A stretch of DNA of 64,000 nt from Cerioporus squamosus (lineage: Eukaryota; Basidiomycota; Agaricomycetes; Polyporales; Polyporaceae), in NCBI GenBank assembly GCA_022592435.1, contig JABYQS010000002.1, positions 1 to 64,000 on the forward strand, given 5' to 3'. The position numbers were made by a program, and so were the translations under genes. The first letter of the stretch is position 1; every line of letters begins with the position of its first letter. This document shows positions 57,787 to 64,000 of this stretch, piece by piece. The notes under the pieces were generated by a model. That model had not been told where the DNA came from. It ran no database searches and saw nothing but the letters and a program-made list of their open reading frames with translations.

Positions 57787-58492
57787 TGGAGCAAGTGAGA
57801 CTCGGAGTTGGATGTCGACGATTGGGGGGACAGTGTTGCTCTCTAGCGATGATGCGACGAGTGTGTCTCGACTCTGCGTTTGTAGAATACGAACAGATGG
57901 GATACGGTTCGAGGGCGCGCACAAGGATAGTGACTGCTCACCTGACAAGGGGACGAAGGACAGTGAAAAGAGAAGAATCGCGCTTATGAGCCGCGACGGT
58001 GGTCTGAGAGGGGGAAAGCGAGATCAGCACCGCAAGCAAGGGAAGATAACAACGGTTATGCTCACCACAACGACGACGGCAAGGATGCATGAGAGGAGGG
58101 AAGCCTGGGCGGTGGTGGACGTCGCCGAGAACGGAAGGCGACAAGGCAGTGCGCGCTTGTTGCGCGCTCGTGGACTGTTTGGGCGCCCTCGCAGCCAGCA
58201 ACGACTCTGCACTCGACGACCACGACCGCAACCGCGTCGTGCACGACATCCTCGCCATCGTCCCATCGCCGTCGACAGCGACCTCGCCTGAAGGTACGTA
58301 GCGCGCCATGAAGCACAAGCCTCTTCCCATCCTCCCCCTCCTCACCGTCCCCGCTGCCTTGCCCCAGACCTATACCATCCCGACTCCTGTCTCCCAAGCC
58401 TCTCCCCGTCCCAAGCACCCCTCCGTCCCGTCCACTCCCCACAGGCCCTGAGGTTCCCTCCTGTGCGATCCTGACACACTTGTTCTCGAATC
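57787..58492. other. Divergent intergenic region
   Basis: 5' flanks of the peptidase-like gene (-) and KH gene (+), the latter CT-rich near 58320-58470. No gene is supported. Confidence 0.45.
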
Positions 58493-59911
58493 ATGCCAGA
58501 AGCCGACGTCACCCGCAAGCGCTCCCGCTCCCCCTCGGACAGCGACCAGCCCAAGCACAAGCGTGCTAACACAGGCGCCGCGAATGATTCTCTCCGCTCA
58601 AGCCACCACTCTTCCGTCGCCAGTGACGTGAAGATGGAACCTCGCGCAGACGACACTGCCGCATCCACTCCCGACGCGAAAGGTGTCCCGTCCGAGTCCG
58701 CCGACCGTGCATCCGGCGATGGTGGTGACGCGCGCGGGGACGGCTCGGCCACGACGTCCGCAGCTCCCAGCACCTCTACACCCTCGGGGCCACCGGCGGC
58801 CAACATTCACATGCGTTGCCTCATCGTGACCCAGGATGCGTCGATCATCATCGGCAAGGGTGGTTCTCACGTTAACGAGATCAGAGAGAAGAGCGGTGCG
58901 CGAGTCATGGTCTCCGAGAGCATCCCAGGCAACCCGGAGCGTATCCTGAACGTGAACGGTCCGTTGGATGCTGTGTCCAAGGTAAGTGCTACATGGCGGA
59001 CAAGTGCGGTCGGATGTCTTATTGAACTTGTACTTCCCAGGCGTTTGGCCTCATAGTGCGGCGGATCAACGACGAGCCCTTCGACAAGCCGTCTGTGCCT
59101 GGCAGTCGCGCTGTCACCATCAAGTTCATGATCCCTAACTCCCGTATGGGTTCGGTCATCGGCAAGGGGGGTGCGAAGATCAAGGAGATCCAGGATGCCA
59201 GTGGTGCCAGGCTCAACGCCAGCGAGGGCATGCTGCCGGCTCTACGGAGGTATGTCGACTCCGGGCTTGTTGCTAGCAATATCTTACCCCAGTTTCAGCG
59301 CTTGCTGAGCGTGTCCGGTGTGGCAGACGCCATCCACATCGCCACCTACTACATCGGAAACATTCTGATCGAGGCGAATGAGCGCATGCCATCGTCCAAC
59401 CACTCTACGTACCGCCCGACGAGCAACTCGCGTCGGCCTCCTGGGGGAGGAGGGTACGTGGGGTCTTCGTACGTTCCCGGTGGCTATCCCGCAGCGGCGG
59501 CGGCGGCTGCTCCGCAGAACCCCTACGCTGCCCCGGGCGCACCGTCGCAGCTCCAGACGCAGCAGATCTACATCCCCAACGACTTGGTCGGGTGTATCAT
59601 CGGGAAAGGCGGCGCCAAGATCAACGAGATACGGCATATGAGCGCGAGTCAAATCAAGATCATGGAGCCTGGCGCGGTGGGCGTGGGTATGAACGGTGCT
59701 CCAGCGCCTGCAGGCAGTGAGGGAGAGCGGTTGGTGGTGATCACCGGCCAGCCAGCCAACATTCAGATGGCCGTGCAGCTGCTGTACTCTGTGCGTTGCC
59801 TATCTTCACTCCCTGGACGTTCCAGATAGCTGACAAATGTGCGATGTGCGCATATAGCGACTTGAGCAGGAGAAGCAGAAGCAACTTCGCCAGCAGTCAG
59901 GGCACGCGTAA
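58493..59911 (+). CDS. Three-KH-domain RNA-binding protein (Rnc1/PCBP type)
   Basis: Exons 58493-58981, 59041-59249, 59299-59790, 59858-59911. After a basic, Ser/Thr-rich leader (KRSRSPSDSDQPKHKRANTG) come three KH domains with intact GxxG loops: ASIIIGKGGSHVNEI, MGSVIGKGGAKIKEI and VGCIIGKGGAKINEI. A Pro/Ala/Gly/Tyr linker separates KH2 and KH3. The arrangement matches the PCBP/hnRNP E-K family, including S. pombe Rnc1, which binds C-rich single-stranded RNA and controls mRNA stability. At 59238 one base appears missing in a G run (family LPGSTE reads LPALRR), leaving exon 2 out of phase with exon 3. In a conserved single-copy gene this is most likely an assembly error. Confidence 0.88.
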
Positions 59912-60575
59912 TCACGCAGAGCTCAAACGTATGTTTCATTCTTGAAGTCGTCTGTCTGCTATGGTTTTATGTTGGTCTCCTTCCTCTCGTCGTTACAGCT
60001 ATTCGTCGCTGCGCCCGTAGCAGCTGACACCATAAACCCTCCACCCCTACCCTTACCCACACTCCCCCAGTTTTCGTCGTACCTCTGTCCCTGTGTAGTA
60101 TGCTCTCTGCTGCTATCCCTATATTTAACGGAACCGTCGTCCCGCATGCCCCCCTTTCCATACATCTCCGCAAGTCCTCGATGCCTGTTTTCCCCTTCTC
60201 GTGTCCTCACGTCATCAGGGATTCATGTTGTCGTTTGTCAAAATATATGTCGTCGTGCACATACTCCTCCGCGTACAAGTAGTCTCATGGACGAACGTCG
60301 GGACAGGACTTCGCCGTATGTCCCCATATGGCTGATAGGGTACTCGATCCGACCTCGCTCAGGATGCACGGCGGTATGTCTAGTCCCATCATACACTCGG
60401 ATGTACGCTCACGTTGTCGTGAAGTTTGTAGGTTTGCGGTATTGTCACTGCTGTCTGCAACAACCCGGCGGCGAATAGGGCGGTTGGTCTTTCTGGTCCT
60501 TTGTGACTAGTCCGCCTAGGAGGTCGCGACCTTGGAGGGACAAGAATTCTTTACCGCATGGCTTCGGTTTAAATC
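59912..60575. other. 3' flank of the KH gene, pyrimidine-rich
   Basis: A CT-rich untranslated-type sequence with many C runs (about 60030-60200). No gene or RNA is recognised. Confidence 0.45.
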
Positions 60576-60610
60576 CACCGTCACCATGGTTGCACTACAT
60601 TTCCCTTCCG

Positions 60611-62073
60611 ATGACCCGTCCTGCCCGCATGGATCCGCCGCCACTCGCCAAGCCACAGCCAGGTAAGTATGGTTTCTTTCATTAGCAGCGTGCCCAGGAC
60701 TGCTGATCAGCAACGTCATGACCAAGTCGTCACGGCAGGGGATGCGCTCTTCGGCAAACATTACTACCATGTGCCTGTCGATGTTCCGGCGCTCTCCACT
60801 CTCTTCAACGATTTCAAGCCTTGTCGTGTCGAGAGCATGACAATTCGTACCCTCGCGGGGCGCCAAAGACGACTATCCTAGCTGCATATCTGTCCGGTTC
60901 TCAGCCGACCACAAGGACTGGATCATTGCCCTGCCGGAGGACAAGTTGCGTCCTTCGGACGGCTCACTAGCATTGGCCGTCTTTGCCACCGGTTACTACA
61001 GGTTTACGAACTTGTGCAAGTTGCACCTCCATGGTGTCTCGCCGCCATGGAAAGCCAGCATCTTCTGCCGCTTGCGCTCCCTCACCGTATGGGACTGTCC
61101 GGACGACGCGCCAAAGATGGACATGCACACGTTCGTCACCATGGCGGCTACGTGGAACTGTCTGCAAGAACTGCACTTCCGGAACGTCCTCGCCGTCGTC
61201 TCCGGGGACGGGTCGGACTCGGAGTCGCCACCAGCAGCCACTCATCGAGCGATCCTGCCCAGGCTTCAGCGACTGACGATACAAGATCTCCCAGAACGCG
61301 CACGAAGGGCCCTTGCCTGCCTCAAGCTTCCGGTTTGCAACTACGCCGACATCGTCGCCGACTATCGCGGTCGCGACTCGACAGTGGACGGGCGGTGCTA
61401 CTTCTGGGCCTTGCGCGACATTGCGCCTCCCGCACCGCTCGCACTTGCCTATCTCCCGTTCTCGCCCACGTGGATAGACGTGGACGCCACCGATGTCCGC
61501 GTCGGCGTCGTGGGGTATGCAGGCAACGACAAGCGAGTCGTCCTGCGCGTGGAGACAGAGGAGACGTTCCCCGAGCGCGCGCGGGCGATCTTCTTCGCTG
61601 GGGCCGCACACTACCTGAGCAAGACGTTCTCCGCGGACGACAGGGCGCACGTCACGACCCTGCGGCTCCGAGGCCCGCTGAGGATGGTGCAGTGGACGTT
61701 CACGTGGGTGGAGATATTCCGCGCGTTCCCGCGGCTGGAACGGTTTGTCGTGCGCGACGACGGGCCTGACGGTGCGGCTGCGACGGAGCTCGTCAAGGCG
61801 TTGGAGGCTACGGTCATGTTTGACAAGACGCGCGTGGTGTGCTCGCGGCTCAGGCATCTGTCCCTTCGGGGCGTGGGGTACTCGAAGGAGTTGCTGGATC
61901 TTTTCTTCAACGTCCTCCAGCGCCGAGCGGGGTATCCCAGGACAGTAAAGCCCAACTTGGATCTCGAGTTCGTGCTGGATCAAGGAGTGGATGCTGGTGA
62001 GACATGCACCAAGGTGAAGAGGAGGTTGGCGTCGGTTGCATTCCGAGTCGAGGTCTGTTGTCGGTACAAGTGA
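60611..62073 (+). CDS. LRR-like protein related to F-box receptors, no F-box seen
   Basis: Exon 1 starts at 60611 (MTRPARMDPPPLAKPQP) and splices (gtaagt at 60663 to acceptor at 60726) to VVTAGDALFGKHYYHVPVDV. A one-base shift at the GGGG near 60857 separates this from AKDDYPSCISVRFSADHKDW and the long open part (60946-62073). The long part has LRR-like strands: FTNLCKLHLHGVSPPWK, LRSLTVWDCPD, LQELHFRNVLAVV, LPRLQRLTIQDLPE, and RLRHLSLRGVGYS near the end. No Skp1-binding F-box precedes it, so it is either an LRR protein of its own kind or a truncated F-box relative. The function is unknown. Confidence 0.55.
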
Positions 62074-62894
62074 AGGGCGACTCACACGGGTTACTTGGGT
62101 GTACACGCCTTGCTGTAACATGCCTCTATGCAAGCGCATACGTACTAGTACAGTCTACCTGATGCCGTGTATCGTCTTGTACTGTGTCTTGTACTGTGGT
62201 CAGATCTCTCAGAATGCATGTAAGTACTTCGCTTAAACCACCAGTGTCGGGGATTGAGAGCTCAATCTCCGATTGTATCTTTCAACACCGCTCAGTCACT
62301 GGTATGCTTCGGCACTCATGGCCCGAAGCGGAGGTTGTACTCGTACACGGACACGGCGGTTTCCCAAGCTCCAGCTACTTAGCAAATTGCCAGTGAGTCT
62401 TCGGAGGCCAACGTACACATCACGAAAACGCTGAGCGGGAAACTGATGTTGCAACGCATAGCTATAGGTACCTAATTTGCCATTACCGTCGGCTTCGGAG
62501 AAGTCCTCTCAGGCTGACACGCTGACACGCAGACACCTGTCCCCGCCCCTCCTTGACTCCTCCCACCTTCGAGTCCAACACAACACGTCGGACGGCCCCT
62601 CACTTTGTCGATTCCTTTGATCCGTTCAAACAGACTCTCTGCATTAGTCAGTTCACTGTCGGTTGACTCTTTGCACTACGGGAAGTAAACCCATTGTAAA
62701 TCAGTGTTATTCACTTTGAACCCCCGCAAACAGTGTATAGAACAATGGGCACCGCCACAGTTAAAATCAATGTACCTTACTTATACGCGTTTGTAACATT
62801 GATCAGGATTTTCTACTCAGATCAATGTATAGAGCATTGCTTACCACATTGATAATAGCTGCTGCGCCCGCTCATATATCAGTGCACAGAGCGT
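62074..62894. other. Intergenic with degenerate repeat units
   Basis: From about 62731 an AT-richer repeat with the core ATCAATGTATAGAGCATTG recurs in diverged form near 62731, 62820 and 62878. No gene is supported. Confidence 0.5.
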
Positions 62895-63362
62895 TGTCAT
62901 ACTAGTGTTGCCGCGAGAGGCGAGTTGGCGCCACTCGGTCTAACTCGCTCCACCGAGCCAGACCGAGGCGAGTTGCGAGTTTAACTCACGAGTTGCCCCA
63001 GTTTGGACATTCTGGCAGCAGGAGCCATAAACCCCCAAAAATTTACTTCATTGAGCATTATTCTAAGCCCAGTAGGGCTCTGAGGCCGTCCGGGATGCTG
63101 TCCTCTAGCATACCTAGGCCAGGGAGGCTGAAATTTGAGGTGCGGGGGACTCGGGGGAAGCAACCCGAAAACGAGCCCCCTGGCGAGCGCCTAGGTGGAG
63201 TCTCGCCAGGCCTGTCGACCAATCAGATGCGGGCGCTGCTGGGAGCAAGTTGCATCGATGTGAGCGAGTGGATTGCCTCGCCTCGCGAGTTGCTCCACTC
63301 CGTGAGTTCGGAACTCGCAACTCGCGAGTTTAACTCGAACTCGCGGCAACACTATGTCATAC
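62895..63362. mobile_element. Second hAT-type MITE with perfect 8-bp TSD
   Basis: The element is 62903-63354 (452 bp), flanked by TGTCATAC at 62895-62902 and 63355-63362. The terminal inverted repeats are identical over 15 bp (TAGTGTTGCCGCGAG), with subterminal GCGAGTT motifs in both orientations. There is no transposase frame. The termini differ from those of the 4.1-kb element, so it is a separate MITE family mobilised by a hAT-type transposase located elsewhere. Confidence 0.88.
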
Positions 63363-64000
63363 AGCTGTTAGCACATTGATTATCGGTGTTCTAGACGCTG
63401 TACAGTCTCGGCCACTGGGACACGAGTCACGACCTCCTCCTGCTCTCTCTACACCTGGCCTGACCCGCCTCCAGGATCTACCTGTTTTGCCTCGGGGATC
63501 AACCTGTCCCCAAGCCTTGTCTCTGCCTGCCATCTCCACTGCAAGACTACAAGCAACGCCGGTGATAGGCCATGTAGTTACTCTTCTCTTTCTCGCCCTC
63601 TGCTCGTCTTCTGCGCTACGAGGCTGTGCGGAAGAGTGATAAGGTGAGTACAGGTTCCTTCGTCACTCTCGTCCTTCCCAACGAACATCATACATCGCCT
63701 GCCACGCTGCAAGATCATGAAGAACGACAGCGGGGCAAGTTACAGCAGCTCGTGGCGCCCCCTTACATCTCTTTGTCGCCTCGCGCATTCATATTCGACA
63801 TCGCACACCGTTCGGACGCGTCAATACGTGTTCCGATGGATTCCTACGCAACTCACAAGTACTCGAGCTGACTTCCCTTCCCTCTCCCTCCATCTCTCTC
63901 CTCTTCCTCTTCCCTCCGCTCGACTCCCCTGGTGAACGCCCACTCAAACCATCGCATCTTCGGACTACGCTCGCTGTGAGTTATAGTATATCAGCGTCCA
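63363..64000. other. Right edge, no supported gene
   Basis: Begins with the rest of the AT-rich repeat broken by the MITE, then CT-rich sequence. A possible donor (gtgagt, 63644) could belong to a gene beginning outside my ability to resolve. Confidence 0.35.

Noticed and set aside
60967..62139. 390-codon minus-strand frame opposite the LRR-like gene
   Set aside because: The plus strand shows LRR-like periodicity. The minus frame is Arg/Val-rich without motifs.

Overview
The window is nuclear DNA of a filamentous basidiomycete, most likely an agaricomycete close to the Polyporales. Genes are GC-rich and cut by many 50-70 nt introns with GT..AG ends. Recognisable proteins are fungal (condensin CAP-D2, RPB10, Rnc1/PCBP-type KH protein, CPDase, DUF1776, TLC-domain, alpha-arrestin). 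F-box/LRR paralogues are abundant, as is usual in mushroom-forming fungi. The placement is inferred from gene content and architecture, without a search.

Layout. 0-3.6 kb: no convincing gene apart from a possible 5' end running off the left edge. 3.6-6.4 kb: a decayed F-box/LRR gene containing a 479-bp hAT-type MITE with a perfect 8-bp target-site duplication. 6.5-11.5 kb (-): two members of a zinc-finger/RING family, one with its finger array doubled. 12.5-16.4 kb: a small secreted-size protein of unknown function and a zinc-type alcohol dehydrogenase. 16.8-17.4 kb (-): an internally deleted, inverted copy of a reductase found intact at 39.4 kb. 18.5-20.4 kb: an intact F-box/LRR gene. 20.6-27.3 kb: CPDase, a basic protein, a DUF1776 protein and a TLC-domain protein. 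27.8-37.8 kb: two consecutive copies of a convergent two-gene module, each a zinc-finger/RING gene (+) facing an F-box/LRR gene (-). 39.4-43.2 kb: two ToxD-like MDR reductases, the second frameshifted. 43.9-45.7 kb: an F-box pseudogene followed by a fossil of the same RING/F-box junction. 46-64 kb: conserved single-copy genes (RPB10 and condensin head to head, arrestin, KH protein), a chymotrypsin-fold-like protein, an LRR-like gene and a second hAT-type MITE.

The most distinctive content is the accessory block 3.6-45.7 kb. It carries three zinc-finger/RING genes in addition to a doubled one, at least five F-box genes or relics, and repeated evidence that RING and F-box genes travel as a pair. 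The fingers have C-x2-C-x12-H-x4-5-H spacing, and many are split by a phase-0 intron immediately before the first zinc-binding His, so they look like duplicating exon modules. The three full-size F-box paralogues share a core promoter box and a short 5'-UTR intron abutting the ATG. Both families are parts of ubiquitin ligases, so the block resembles a fast-evolving set of substrate-recognition factors; that role is inference.

Caution: several otherwise good genes, including the housekeeping KH gene, are broken by single-base shifts at short C/G runs. Some apparent pseudogenes may therefore be assembly errors.
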